Below, piece by piece: positions 25,862 to 35,387 of a DNA stretch of 64,000 nt. Position 1 is the first letter of the stretch. Each line of letters opens with the position of its first letter. The DNA lies in contig NZ_LCYG01000020.1 in assembly GCF_001017175.1 (NCBI RefSeq), positions 186,001 through 250,000 on the forward strand, in the 5' to 3' direction. The notes under the pieces were generated by a model, which did not search any database, was not told where the DNA came from, and was given only the letters and a program-made list of their open reading frames with translations. The position numbers and the translations under genes are program-made. Origin of the DNA: Microvirga vignae. Lineage in GTDB: Bacteria > Pseudomonadota > Alphaproteobacteria > Rhizobiales > Beijerinckiaceae.

Positions 25862-26763
25862 GCAATGATCTCGCCGCGGCTCACCATGACCGCACCGCCG
25901 CCGATCTCGGCGGAAACCAGCGCGCCATTCTTGATGGTCATCTGCAGGAAGATCTCGCTCGGACGGCCCATCTCGACGCCCTGCTCGATGACGATGTTGT
26001 GCTCGCCATCTCCCAGCGGCTCGCATTGCATGAGCGCGCCTGCGAAAGCTGCAACGGCGGAGCCGGTGGCCGGATCTTCCGCGATGCCCATGCCGAGGCC
26101 GAACATGCGGGCACGGAAACGCAGGCCATCTGCGTTCGGCATCCGGGTATAGACATAAGCAGCCGGATGATCGCTATCGAGGAAAGCCTTGTCGAACGCC
26201 TCGCCCTGCGGCCGGGCGCGGGCCAGCGCATCGAGCGATGCGACGGGGACGAGATCGTAAGCCACACCACCCGTGTGGCGGCTCGGCACATGCCGCTCGA
26301 AACCGATCTCCGTGGGATCAAGGCCGAGCGCCCAGGCGCAAGACGTCGTGTCCTTGCCCTCGCCCCAGGAAGACGGCAGGCGCGGCAGGCGGAAGCGGGC
26401 CTCGCCGCTCACAGCATCCTTCACCTCGACCACGCAGGGCACGATGCCGACCAGCTCCTTCAGGCCGAAGACCACGGCGCCGGGCTGGCCGTTCTGATCC
26501 AGCAGCGCGAGCAGCACCGCCGTTCCCACCGTAGGGTGACCGGCGAAGGGCAGCTCGCGTCCGGGCGTGAAGATGCGGATATCGGCGCGCTGATGCGGAT
26601 CAGCCGGCGGGAAGACGAAGACCGTCTCGGAGAGGTTGAACTCTTTCGCGATGGTCTGCATGCGCGCGTCGTCGAGCCCCTCTGCGTCGAGGACGACAGC
26701 CAGGGGATTCCCGGTGAAGCGCTCCGAGGTGAAGACGTCGAGGGTGATGAAACGGCGGGCCAT
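25858..26763 (-). CDS. PhzF family isomerase/epimerase
   Basis: A 301-aa member of the PhzF/diaminopimelate-epimerase fold. The start ITLDVFTSERFTGNPLAVVL and the catalytic Glu region FNLSETVFV (about 45-53) are family hallmarks, together with FTPGRELPFAGHPTVGTA and the C-terminal EDPATGSAVAAF. I use the ATG at 26763 (MARRF); a TTG three codons upstream overlaps the pdxY stop. Members act on varied small molecules, and only one branch makes phenazine; no phenazine genes are nearby, so a phenazine role is not supported. It lies between pdxY and the Nudix gene in a coupled operon. Confidence 0.9.
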   Translation of the reverse strand: MARRFITLDVFTSERFTGNPLAVVLDAEGLDDARMQTIAKEFNLSETVFVFPPADPHQRADIRIFTPGRELPFAGHPTVGTAVLLALLDQNGQPGAVVFGLKELVGIVPCVVEVKDAVSGEARFRLPRLPSSWGEGKDTTSCAWALGLDPTEIGFERHVPSRHTGGVAYDLVPVASLDALARARPQGEAFDKAFLDSDHPAAYVYTRMPNADGLRFRARMFGLGMGIAEDPATGSAVAAFAGALMQCEPLGDGEHNIVIEQGVEMGRPSEIFLQMTIKNGALVSAEIGGGAVMVSRGEIIA

Positions 26764-26768
26764 GCGGA

Positions 26769-27617
26769 TCAAACCTCTTCGGCGATAAAACGATTGGTGG
26801 GCGAGACGAACTCGTCCTGCGCCGCGATGGTGAGGATCTCGCGGGACCCCGCCTCCTCCGTGCGCTTCAACAAGCCGTAGACAGAGGCAGAGGCTTCGGC
26901 AAGTGCTGTCGCAGCGGAGCCCGAGCGCGCATAGTGGACGAAGAACAAGGCCGCGATTGCGTCCCCTGCCCCGTTCACGCTGAGCGAGAGCTTCGGCGTA
27001 CGCACGCGCCAGAAGCGTCCGTCCTCACCCGCAATCAGATCGATGGAATCCGCGGGAGTTTCCTTGGTTCCAACGGAGGTCACGAGAACGGCCCTGGGAC
27101 CGAGCTGCTGCACGGCAGAGACGGCCTTCTTCAGATCACTCAAGGTTTCAGTCGTGAGGCCCGCAAGATAGTTCAGTTCGAACTGGTTGGGCGTGATGAT
27201 GTCGGCAGCAGGAACCGCGTGATCCCGCATGAATTCGGGAATACCGGGGCGCACGAAGATGCCGCGCCCCACATCCCCGATCACCGGATCGCAGCAATAG
27301 AGCGCCTTTGGATTGAGCTTCCGCACCCGGGCCACGGCGGAGAGGATCGCGTTGCCGATATCGGCCGAGCCCATATAGCCGGAGAGAACGCCGTTGCAGC
27401 GTTCCAGCACGCCGCGCTCGGCAATGCCGTCAACCAGCTCTTCGATGGCAGGACCGTCGAAGACTCGGCCCTTCCAGGAGCCATAGCCCGTGTGGTTGGA
27501 AAACTGCACCGTATGGATGGGCCAGACCTCGACACCGAGCCGCTGCATCGGGAAGACGGCGGATGCATTGCCCACATGTCCATAGGCAACATGGGATTGG
27601 ATCGAGAGAACATTCAT
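26769..27617 (-). CDS. pdxY: Pyridoxal kinase
   Basis: ATP-dependent kinase of vitamin B6 salvage, forming pyridoxal 5'-phosphate; 282 aa, ribokinase fold. The N-terminus LSIQSHVAYGHVGNASAVFP and the segment VQFSNHTGYGSWKG match PdxY/PdxK substrate-binding sequence; DPVIGDVGRGIFV and the anion-hole NGAGDAIAALFF near the C-terminus are also present. First gene of a minus-strand operon with PhzF and Nudix genes, its stop nearly touching the PhzF start. Divergent from a DedA remnant. Assignment is confident. Confidence 0.94.
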   Translation of the reverse strand: MNVLSIQSHVAYGHVGNASAVFPMQRLGVEVWPIHTVQFSNHTGYGSWKGRVFDGPAIEELVDGIAERGVLERCNGVLSGYMGSADIGNAILSAVARVRKLNPKALYCCDPVIGDVGRGIFVRPGIPEFMRDHAVPAADIITPNQFELNYLAGLTTETLSDLKKAVSAVQQLGPRAVLVTSVGTKETPADSIDLIAGEDGRFWRVRTPKLSLSVNGAGDAIAALFFVHYARSGSAATALAEASASVYGLLKRTEEAGSREILTIAAQDEFVSPTNRFIAEEV

Positions 27618-27723
27618 GACTTTGGCCCCTTCTGCTTCCTGGGTTAGCGCATCGCCGATCCGGCATCAAATCAGGGGATGTGATCTTTTTCATCACGGGG
27701 AGGAAACATGCCGCCCTGTGGCG

Positions 27724-27984
27724 AAGCGGGCCTATGGCATCTGGCCCCTCTCGAGAAGCCCGGGCATGATCGAAAGGGGCGAATTCTTCTTCCAGCGCTT
27801 CGGTCCCTGGGCCATGTTCCTGGGCCGCTTCTTCGGTCCCACCCGCGCGGTTCTCCCGCTGATCGCCGGCATCTTCATGATGCCGCGCGTTCTCTTCCAG
27901 GCTGCCAACATGGCGTCAGCCTCGGTCTGGGCTTTTGCCCTCCTTGCGCCTGGGGCCGGGCTGGCACATTACCTGCTCTGGTAA
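27724..27984 (+). pseudogene. C-terminal remnant of a DedA family membrane protein
   Basis: In frame, the sequence YGIWPLSRSPG followed by FFQRFGPWAMFLGRFFGPTR and PLIAGIFMMPRVLFQ reproduces the second half of DedA/VTT proteins, including the FxGRFxGPxRA signature. Full-length DedA proteins are about 200 aa; only about 85 remain and the N-terminal helices and first reentrant loop are missing. The longest ATG-initiated frame is 27766-27984 (72 aa). I read it as a truncated gene; translation of the short form cannot be excluded. Confidence 0.6.
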
Positions 27985-28047
27985 GATATTTCGGGGAACC
28001 GGGTCAGGTAAGGCTCATTAACCTCCCATACCAAACGGAGGTTTCCT

Positions 28048-28203
28048 ATGGGCAAAGGCAAGATGAGCGGCGACAACTCCGCCGAAAGCAAGAAGCACCC
28101 TGGCACTCACATCCGCGGCTCGGGCGGCACCATGAAGAACCGCACTGATCCCGGCAAGCAGGACAACAACAAGGCCGCAAACACCAAAAGCAACCAGCAG
28201 TAG
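28048..28203 (+). CDS. Small hydrophilic protein, 51 aa, unknown function
   Basis: A 51-codon frame starting MGKGKMSGDNSAESKKHPG and ending KQDNNKAANTKSNQQ, preceded by a well-placed CGGAGG at 28036-28042. It is extremely polar and rich in Lys, Gly, Asn and Ser, with no hydrophobic core, so it is probably unstructured and may bind nucleic acid. Codon use is like that of the neighbours. I recognise no family. Confidence 0.6.
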   Translation: MGKGKMSGDNSAESKKHPGTHIRGSGGTMKNRTDPGKQDNNKAANTKSNQQ

Positions 28204-28401
28204 TGTCGGTGCTTTTCAGCCTTCCTGATTAAAACGCTCTCCATTTTCGGACAGTGGCAAATGCCTTCCGCAATGTTGGCCAGAAGATACAACATTGCAG
28301 GAGGATTGCATGGGGCGGTGCCCCGAGTGTGGGCTTTCATCTTTGCAGGCCTATTGCGGTAGCAGCCCTGGCCCGACACTCGGCTGATCCGCTGAAAATC
28401 A

Positions 28402-28433
28402 GAAAAAAGAAGGGGCGGAAGTTTCCGCCCCTT
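28402..28433 (-). terminator. Rho-independent terminator of ilvC
   Basis: AAGGGGCGGAA pairs with TTCCGCCCCTT around a short loop; reading the minus strand it is followed by CTTTTTTCT. It lies 24 bp after the ilvC stop. Confidence 0.88.
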
Positions 28434-28456
28434 TTGATGTCTGCTTCCTGCAGGGA

Positions 28457-29482
<1,026 letters not shown>

Positions 29483-29750
29483 CTAGTCCTTGTGTTTCAG
29501 GGGGCGTTCCCCAGTCTCCATTGGCATTGCGGTCAGGCCCGGGCCATCGCGCAACATTTGTTTTGTCCAGCGCCGCTTTTAGCGAACAAAACTGCGCTGA
29601 CAAGTCGAAGTTTGTAGGAAAGATGCGGAAATTGCCTCAGTTCGGCACTTCCACCTCACCCCACAAACGGTCCGAGCGCGGAGAGTTCAAAGAGCCCTCC
29701 AATGCTCTAGATTGGCTTCAAAGCGATTCCCCTTCGAAAGGACAAGCCGC

Positions 29751-30299
29751 ATGCAGCGCCTCGCCACTCCCGATGAAGTTCTCGCCTTCTGGCGCAATGC
29801 CGGGCCGGAGAAGTGGTTTTCAAAGGACGAAGCCTTCGACCAAGACTGCCGGGACCGTTTCATGTCCACCTATGAGGCCGCCGCGAGGGGCGATCTCAAC
29901 GAATGGGAGCTCACCCCTGAAGGTGCGCTCGCCGTCATCCTTCTGCTCGACCAGTTCCCCCGAAACATGTTCCGGAGCCGGCGCGAGACCTATAAGACCG
30001 ATCCCGTCGCCCTGATGGTCGCAGACCGTGCCATCGAGAGAGGGTTCGACCGCAAGGTGGAGCCGGAGCTCCGCCGTTTCTTCTACCTGCCCTTCATGCA
30101 CTCCGAGTCCCTGCGGCACCAGGAGCGCTCGGTGGCTCTGAACGAGTCCCTCGGCGAGGAAGACTCCATCAAATGGGCGCGCCACCACCACGACATCATC
30201 GCCCGCTTCGGTCGCTTCCCTCATCGCAACGCCATTCTTGGGAGAGAGACGACGCCGGATGAGGAAGCCTTTCTGAAAGAGAGCGACTTCAGAGGGTGA
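29751..30299 (+). CDS. DUF924 family protein
   Basis: A 182-aa protein matching DUF924, a TPR-like helical family of unknown biochemical role. Signatures are VLAFWRNAGPEKWFSKDEAF at the N-terminus, ALAVILLLDQFPRNMFR in the middle and FFYLPFMHSESLRHQERSV later. The ATG at 29751 follows GAAAGGA with good spacing, and I prefer it over an open frame 13 codons upstream. It is convergent with ilvH (4 bp between stops). Confidence 0.9.
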   Translation: MQRLATPDEVLAFWRNAGPEKWFSKDEAFDQDCRDRFMSTYEAAARGDLNEWELTPEGALAVILLLDQFPRNMFRSRRETYKTDPVALMVADRAIERGFDRKVEPELRRFFYLPFMHSESLRHQERSVALNESLGEEDSIKWARHHHDIIARFGRFPHRNAILGRETTPDEEAFLKESDFRG

Positions 30300-30303
30300 T
30301 CCC

Positions 30304-30849
30304 TCACAGAATTCCTTCCGCACCGCGTGCCATGGCGGCAACGCCGGTGCGGGACACTTCCACGAGACCCACTGCCGTCATGAGCTTGATGAAGCGCTCG
30401 ACCTCATCGGTCGTGCCCGTCAGCTCGTAGACGAACGACGTGAGCGTCGCGTCGAGAGTGCGTGCGCCGAAAGCGGAAGCGAGTCGCATCGCTTCCACGC
30501 GATGATCGCCCTTGCCCACCACCTTCACGAGGCAGAGCTCGCGCTCCACTGCTTCGCCGGTCATCGTGAGATCGACCACGCGATGCACCGGCACGAGACG
30601 CTCGAGCTGGCTTTTGATCTGCTGAATGATGCTGTCCGTACCCGTGGTGACGATGGTGATGCGCGAGATATGAGCCTCGTGCTCCGTCTCAGTCACGGTC
30701 AGGCTTTCGATATTGTAGCCGCGGCCCGAGAAGAGACCAGCGATGCGGGCGAGAACGCCCGGCTCGTTGTCGACGACCACCGCAAGAGTGTGCCGGTTGA
30801 CGGGCTCGACGCGGTGCGCATCGGGGTAATGGGTTTTCATCTGGAGCAT
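30304..30849 (-). CDS. ilvH: Acetolactate synthase small (regulatory) subunit
   Basis: Regulatory subunit binding valine and activating the large subunit; 181 aa. An N-terminal ACT domain starts RHTLAVVVDNEPGVLARIAG with the typical GLFSGRGYNIESLTV, followed by the C-terminal ALS_ss_C-type domain. ATG at 30849; a TTG further upstream in the same frame is unlikely. It is the last gene of the unit ilvI-GST-ilvH, 29 bp after the glutathione-transferase gene, and shares the ilvI attenuator. Confidence 0.95.
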   Translation of the reverse strand: MLQMKTHYPDAHRVEPVNRHTLAVVVDNEPGVLARIAGLFSGRGYNIESLTVTETEHEAHISRITIVTTGTDSIIQQIKSQLERLVPVHRVVDLTMTGEAVERELCLVKVVGKGDHRVEAMRLASAFGARTLDATLTSFVYELTGTTDEVERFIKLMTAVGLVEVSRTGVAAMARGAEGIL

Positions 30850-30878
30850 GGTTCGTTGTCCGGCTTTATCGTCTGGCT

Positions 30879-31559
30879 TCAAGCTGCTTTGCGGTAATTC
30901 TCGAGTGCTTCTTCATCGACCTCGTCGGCGTCGACGATCCAGGTCTCTTTCAGCGCCGCAGCGCGCCATTCCTTGAAAGCGGGAAGCGAGAGGATCGTGT
31001 CGACATAAGCGCGCGTTGGCGCATCGAGCGGAAGAGAATAGGTGTCGAGGCGTGTCACGAGCGGCGCATACATGGCATCCGCCGCCGAGAACGCGCCGAA
31101 GAGGAACGGCCCGCCCGCACCGAAACGCTCACGCGCCTGTCGCACGACTTCACAGAACCGTGCCACATCGCGCGCGACGGCCTCGCCGCGATCCTTTTGC
31201 GCGTACTTCTTGCCCAGATTCATCGGGCACGCATTACGCAGAGCGAAGAAGCCAGCGTGCATCTCCGCCGCGACGGAGCGTGCCATGGCACGAGCCTTGC
31301 GACCCTCGGGCCACACAGGAACACCAAAGGCATCGCCCACATATTCCATGATGCTGATGCTCTCCCACACGGCCACATCACCATCGATGAGGATCGGCAC
31401 CTTTCCGGCGGGAGAGTGCCTGAGCACCTTCTCCTTCGTATCCGGCAGATCGAGCGGGATCGTGATCTCGTCGAAGGTGACGCCCAGCTGCTTCATCAGC
31501 AGCCAGGGACGCAGCGACCAGGACGAATAGCACTTGTTGGCAATGACAAGGGTTGGCAT
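30879..31559 (-). CDS. Glutathione S-transferase family protein
   Basis: A 226-aa two-domain GST: N-terminal thioredoxin-like domain (MPTLVIANKCYSSWSLRPWL) with conserved GKVPILIDGDVAVWESISIM, the cis-Pro and Glu-Ser glutathione site, then an all-helical C-terminal domain. The catalytic residue is probably a Ser/Cys near CYSSWS. ATG at 31559. It sits between ilvI (17 bp upstream) and ilvH (29 bp downstream), so it is very likely co-transcribed with acetolactate synthase, which is unusual because ilvI and ilvH normally adjoin. Confidence 0.88.
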   Translation of the reverse strand: MPTLVIANKCYSSWSLRPWLLMKQLGVTFDEITIPLDLPDTKEKVLRHSPAGKVPILIDGDVAVWESISIMEYVGDAFGVPVWPEGRKARAMARSVAAEMHAGFFALRNACPMNLGKKYAQKDRGEAVARDVARFCEVVRQARERFGAGGPFLFGAFSAADAMYAPLVTRLDTYSLPLDAPTRAYVDTILSLPAFKEWRAAALKETWIVDADEVDEEALENYRKAA

Positions 31560-31576
31560 GGGTTCACTCTTTCCGA

Positions 31577-33349
31577 TCACACCAGCATCTTGCCCTTCTC
31601 GTCGATCACGGAGCCGATATCGGCACCGGTCTCGCCGAGATAGTCATTCAGCAGCATCTCGTTATGCGCCTTGCCCGAGGGAATCATCGGGAAGCAGTTC
31701 TCCGTCTTGTCGACGATGCAGTCGAAGATCACCGGGCGGTTCACGGTGATCATCTCCATGATCTTCGCATCGAGCTCGGCCGGGTTGTCGCAGCGGATGC
31801 CCACCCCGCCATAGGCTTCCGCGAGCTTCACGAAATCGGGGAGCGATTCCGAATAGCTCTGCGAGTAGCGGCCGCCGTGCAGCAGCTCCTGCCACTGGCG
31901 CACCATGCCCATGTACTCGTTGTTGAGGATGAACACCTTGATCGGCAGATTGTACTGCAGCGCCGTCGACATCTCCTGCAGCATCATCTGGATCGAGGCT
32001 TCACCCGCGATGTCAATGACGAGCGCATCGGGATGCGCAAGCTGCGCGCCAACGGCTGCCGGCAGGCCATAGCCCATGGTTCCATGGCCGCCCGAGGTCA
32101 TCCAGTGGTTCGGATCCTCGAACTTGAAGTACTGCGCCGCCCACATCTGGTGCTGTCCGACCTCGGTCGTGACATACGGCGCACGATCCTTGGTGAGTTC
32201 GTAGAGACGCTGGATCGCGTATTGCGGCTTGATGGTTTCTTTCGAATTCTTGTAGGCGAGGCAGTTGCGTGCACGCCAGCCCTCGATCTTGTTCCACCAC
32301 TCCTTCAGCTCCACCTTGTCCGCCTGACGCGCGCCCTGGCGCCACAGACGCACCAAGTCGTCCAGCACATGCGCGCAATCGCCGACGATCGGGATGTCCA
32401 CCTTCACTGTCTTGTTGATGGAGGACGGGTCGATGTCCACGTGAATGCGCTTGGAGTAGGGAGAGAACGCGTCGAGGCGACCCGTGATGCGGTCATCGAA
32501 ACGCGCGCCGATGTTGATCATCACGTCGCATTCATGCATCGCGAGATTGGCCTCGTAGGTGCCGTGCATGCCGAGCATGCCCAGCCACTGCTTGTCCGAG
32601 GCCGGATAGGCGCCGAGGCCCATCAGGGTCGAGGTGATGGGGAAGCCCGTGAGCTGCACGAGTTCGCGCAGCAGCGCCGAGGCATGCGGGCCGGAATTGA
32701 TGACACCGCCGCCCGTGTAGAAGACGGGACGCTTCGCATTCGCCATCAGCTCGATGGCGGCGCGGATGTGGTCCATGTCGCCCTTCACCGTCGGGCGATA
32801 GGTCTTGTGCTGGTTGTTGGTGGGGCGAACGTAGGTGCCGGCCTTGAACTGGATGTCCTTCGGCAGATCCACCACCACCGGGCCGGGGCGGCCGTTCTGC
32901 GCCACGTAGAAGGCTTCGTGCAGAATGCGCGGCAGGTCCTCGATGGATTTGACGAGATAATTGTGCTTCGTGCAGTGGCGCGTGATGCCGACCGTGTCGC
33001 ATTCCTGGAACGCGTCGGAACCGATGAGATGGGTCGGCACCTGACCGGTGATGCAGACCAGCGGGATCGAGTCCATCATCGCATCGGCGAGACCCGTGAT
33101 GGCATTCGTCGCGCCGGGGCCCGAGGTCACCAGCACCACGCCCGGCTTGCCCGAAGAGCGTGCATAGCCTTCCGCAGCGTGAACCGCACCCTGCTCATGA
33201 CGGACGAGAACGTGACGCACGTTCTCCTGGTGGAAGAGCGCATCGTAAATGGGAAGAACCGCGCCGCCCGGATAGCCGAAGACATGCTCGACTCCCTGGT
33301 CCTGCAGGGCTCGGATCACCATTTCGGCTCCGGTCATCGTCTCGCTCAT
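31577..33349 (-). CDS. ilvI: Acetolactate synthase large (catalytic) subunit
   Basis: ThDP- and FAD-dependent enzyme making 2-acetolactate or 2-aceto-2-hydroxybutyrate; 590 aa. The catalytic Glu region GYPGGAVLPIYDALF and VRHEQGAVHAAEGYAR are at the N-terminus; the ThDP-binding motif is GEASIQMMLQEM with a downstream NN (ILNNEYMGMVRQW). In many families the motif begins GD; here it is GE, a point for checking. The ATG at 33349 lies about 60 bp beyond an attenuator with leader peptide, giving end-product control through tRNA-Ile/Leu/Val charging. Operon: ilvI-GST-ilvH. Confidence 0.96.
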   Translation of the reverse strand: MSETMTGAEMVIRALQDQGVEHVFGYPGGAVLPIYDALFHQENVRHVLVRHEQGAVHAAEGYARSSGKPGVVLVTSGPGATNAITGLADAMMDSIPLVCITGQVPTHLIGSDAFQECDTVGITRHCTKHNYLVKSIEDLPRILHEAFYVAQNGRPGPVVVDLPKDIQFKAGTYVRPTNNQHKTYRPTVKGDMDHIRAAIELMANAKRPVFYTGGGVINSGPHASALLRELVQLTGFPITSTLMGLGAYPASDKQWLGMLGMHGTYEANLAMHECDVMINIGARFDDRITGRLDAFSPYSKRIHVDIDPSSINKTVKVDIPIVGDCAHVLDDLVRLWRQGARQADKVELKEWWNKIEGWRARNCLAYKNSKETIKPQYAIQRLYELTKDRAPYVTTEVGQHQMWAAQYFKFEDPNHWMTSGGHGTMGYGLPAAVGAQLAHPDALVIDIAGEASIQMMLQEMSTALQYNLPIKVFILNNEYMGMVRQWQELLHGGRYSQSYSESLPDFVKLAEAYGGVGIRCDNPAELDAKIMEMITVNRPVIFDCIVDKTENCFPMIPSGKAHNEMLLNDYLGETGADIGSVIDEKGKMLV

Positions 33350-33409
33350 GGTACTTAGCTCCGTCGGGTCTGTCGTGTTTGTCTGCGTTGTTCTGGTGTT
33401 TCGGGCAAT

Positions 33410-33432
33410 AAAAAAGGCCCCTGAGGGGGCCT
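33410..33432 (-). terminator. Attenuator terminator of the ilvI operon
   Basis: AGGCCCC (33415-33421) pairs with GGGGCCT (33426-33432) around a TGAG loop; on the minus strand it is followed by TTTTTT. A competing stem can form upstream between GCGCCATCG (33436-33444) and CGATGGCGC (33474-33482), overlapping the leader peptide end. Together these resemble an amino-acid attenuator. Confidence 0.85.
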
Positions 33433-33458
33433 GTGCGCCATCGCCGGATCTACGGGGA

Positions 33459-33509
33459 TTAATCCCGCTCCGTCGATGGCGCTCGTACTACGAGAATAAG
33501 CTTGCGCAT
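33459..33509 (-). CDS. ilvI operon leader peptide (Leu-Ile-Leu-Val-Val)
   Basis: A 16-codon frame MRKLILVVRAPSTERD with stop TAA, starting at 33509 behind a GAGAGC-like ribosome site. Five consecutive branched-chain codons (Leu-Ile-Leu-Val-Val) sit where a stalled ribosome would mask the hairpin that normally lets the terminator form. Position, length, codon content and the following terminator together make a regulatory leader very likely. Confidence 0.8.
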   Translation of the reverse strand: MRKLILVVRAPSTERD

Positions 33510-33629
33510 TTGGGCAGCTCTCGGTTCAAAAGTTGCGCAGACGCTATCTGATCCATTTCATTCGGTCAAGCGGGGTCCGATTGGCAGAATGCAGCTTAGC
33601 TTTTAAGGTGCGCGTCCTATTTTAGTCGT

Positions 33630-34463
33630 ATGACCATGAACGATACCATCTCCTCGACCGGCGTTCCGATGCAAAATCAACGCCTGACCGCCCGTGCCCT
33701 CCTTTTGGGCGATCGCCTCGACGTGGCAGGGCTCGAGCGCAGTGACGTTCTGTCCACCACCCCCCTCGCCTTCCGGGCCGGCCAGGATGGCTTCGTGGCC
33801 CTGTTCCGTTACGGCGTGGCCGTTCTTGTGGGCCTGACGCCCCTCGAGGAGGACGAGGTCATCCGCGGCTTGCGCCAGCGCATCCAGGGCGAGTTCGCGC
33901 GGCATGAGGAGGAGACCGCGGTCATCGAGATCTCGCCCGACCGGGATGACCAGATCCCCCCAGGCGGCCCGATCTATATCAAGCAGCTCTCCACCGAGCG
34001 GCTGATCGTCATTGCCGACGCCCTTTCCAAGAGCGCGACCCTGGCTCGCGACGAACGCGAGGCGACCGCTGCCTTCGAGCTGGTGGAGCCCTCCGTCGAG
34101 CATTTGGCTGCCAAAGGCCGCCGCCCCAGCGACCGCCGCAAGATCCTCAAGCATGTGGGCCGCGCCCTTCTCGTGCGTCAGCGTATGTCAGGGCGCGTGG
34201 CCGTGGAGGAAAAGCCGGACGTGCTCTGGGACCGGCCCGATCTCGAACGTCTCTATGCGCGCCTCGAGGACGAATACGAGCTGAAGGAGCGTGCCGCCGC
34301 GCTTCACCGAAAGCTCGAAGTGCTGGGTGATACGGCTCAGGCGCTCACCGACATCATCGACACGGAGCGTTCCTTACGCCTCGAACTGATCATCGTGCTC
34401 CTGATCGTGTTCGAGATCTTCATCACCTTCTACCAGATGTTCACGGGCGTCTCGGGGCATTGA
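33630..34463 (+). CDS. RMD1/DUF155 family membrane protein
   Basis: A 277-aa protein of the RMD1/Sif2-like DUF155 family. The core domain runs about 18-180 ([15 protein letters not shown], then [20 protein letters not shown]), followed by a helical stretch ([20 protein letters not shown]-like) and a C-terminal membrane helix [18 protein letters not shown]. In yeast, family members act in mitochondrial translation or membrane anchoring; the bacterial role is unknown. It is convergent with miaA and overlaps its 3' end by 23 bp. Confidence 0.85.
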   Translation: MTMNDTISSTGVPMQNQRLTARALLLGDRLDVAGLERSDVLSTTPLAFRAGQDGFVALFRYGVAVLVGLTPLEEDEVIRGLRQRIQGEFARHEEETAVIEISPDRDDQIPPGGPIYIKQLSTERLIVIADALSKSATLARDEREATAAFELVEPSVEHLAAKGRRPSDRRKILKHVGRALLVRQRMSGRVAVEEKPDVLWDRPDLERLYARLEDEYELKERAAALHRKLEVLGDTAQALTDIIDTERSLRLELIIVLLIVFEIFITFYQMFTGVSGH

Positions 34464-35373
34464 GGCCCGCCAGCACCGCCTCATATCCCCTCTCGGGCTC
34501 CACCCATTGCCAATCCGGCAGCTGATGGCGGAACCAGGTGAATTGGCGCTTGGCGTAGCGGCGCGTGTCGCCCTGTCCCTTGGCGATCGCTTCATCGAGC
34601 GAAATCTCGCCCCGCAGGTAGCTCAGCAAGCCCGGCACACCGTGCGCCCGCATGGCGGGAAGCATCGGGTCGAGGTTTCGTTCGCCCAGCGCCTTCACCT
34701 CATTGAGCGCGCCCTGCTCCATCATGGCGAGGAACCGCTGGTCGATGCGCCTGCGCAGTTCCTCCCGCTCGGGGGCAAGGAACAGCTTGATGACGGGCAC
34801 ATCGCTCAACGGCCCTGGCTGGCGGGCTCCATGGAAGGACACGAGCGGCTGGCCTGTGGCCGCGAAGATTTCGAGCGCCCGCTGCACCCGCAGCCGGTCT
34901 GAGGGACGCAAGGTGCTTGCCGTTTCGGGGTCGCGCTCCGACAGCAGGCGGTGAAGCTCGGGCGTTTCCAGCCCCTCGCTTTCCCGGCGCACTTCTTCGC
35001 GGATTTCTTCCGGCACGGGCGGAATATCCGAGAGGCCCTCGGTCAGCGCCTTGAAGTAGAGCCCGGTGCCGCCCACGAAGATCGGCAGCTTTTGCCCCCG
35101 GATCTCCTCCAGAACCTGGACGGCATCGGCCACGTAGCGACCCACGGAAAAGTTCACCGCAGCGTCCACGTGGCCGTAGAGCCGGTGGAGAGCCTGAGCC
35201 TCCTCCTCAGGCGTCGGGCGGGCCGTGATCACCCGCAGGTCGCGATAGACCTGCATGGAATCGGCATTGATCACCACGCCGTCGAGGCCTTGAGCCAATT
35301 TGATGCCCAGAGCGGACTTGCCTGATGCGGTCGGTCCTGCAATGAGAACGGCGCCGATCTTAAACCCACTCAC
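34441..35373 (-). CDS. miaA: tRNA dimethylallyltransferase
   Basis: Adds a dimethylallyl group to A37 of tRNAs reading UNN codons; 310 aa. The P-loop [12 protein letters not shown] is at residues 9-20, followed by [19 protein letters not shown] and the conserved [12 protein letters not shown] region; the C-terminal [14 protein letters not shown] is diagnostic. The chosen start is a GTG at 35373 with GGAGA upstream; a longer in-frame start at 35436 would overlap the divergent serB coding region. The two start codons are only 14 bp apart, so promoters must lie inside the opposite gene. Confidence 0.93.
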   Translation of the reverse strand: MSGFKIGAVLIAGPTASGKSALGIKLAQGLDGVVINADSMQVYRDLRVITARPTPEEEAQALHRLYGHVDAAVNFSVGRYVADAVQVLEEIRGQKLPIFVGGTGLYFKALTEGLSDIPPVPEEIREEVRRESEGLETPELHRLLSERDPETASTLRPSDRLRVQRALEIFAATGQPLVSFHGARQPGPLSDVPVIKLFLAPEREELRRRIDQRFLAMMEQGALNEVKALGERNLDPMLPAMRAHGVPGLLSYLRGEISLDEAIAKGQGDTRRYAKRQFTWFRHQLPDWQWVEPERGYEAVLAGLNAPRRP

Positions 35374-35387
35374 AGCCCGGTCTCCCC

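Noticed and set aside
25858-26763. Phenazine biosynthesis role for the PhzF-like gene
   Set aside because: Family is broad and no other phz gene is present; the neighbours are vitamin B6 and Nudix genes.
31553-33358. Open frame of 601 codons on the plus strand opposite ilvI
   Set aside because: Antisense shadow of acetolactate synthase; no domain, and the real gene is unambiguous.
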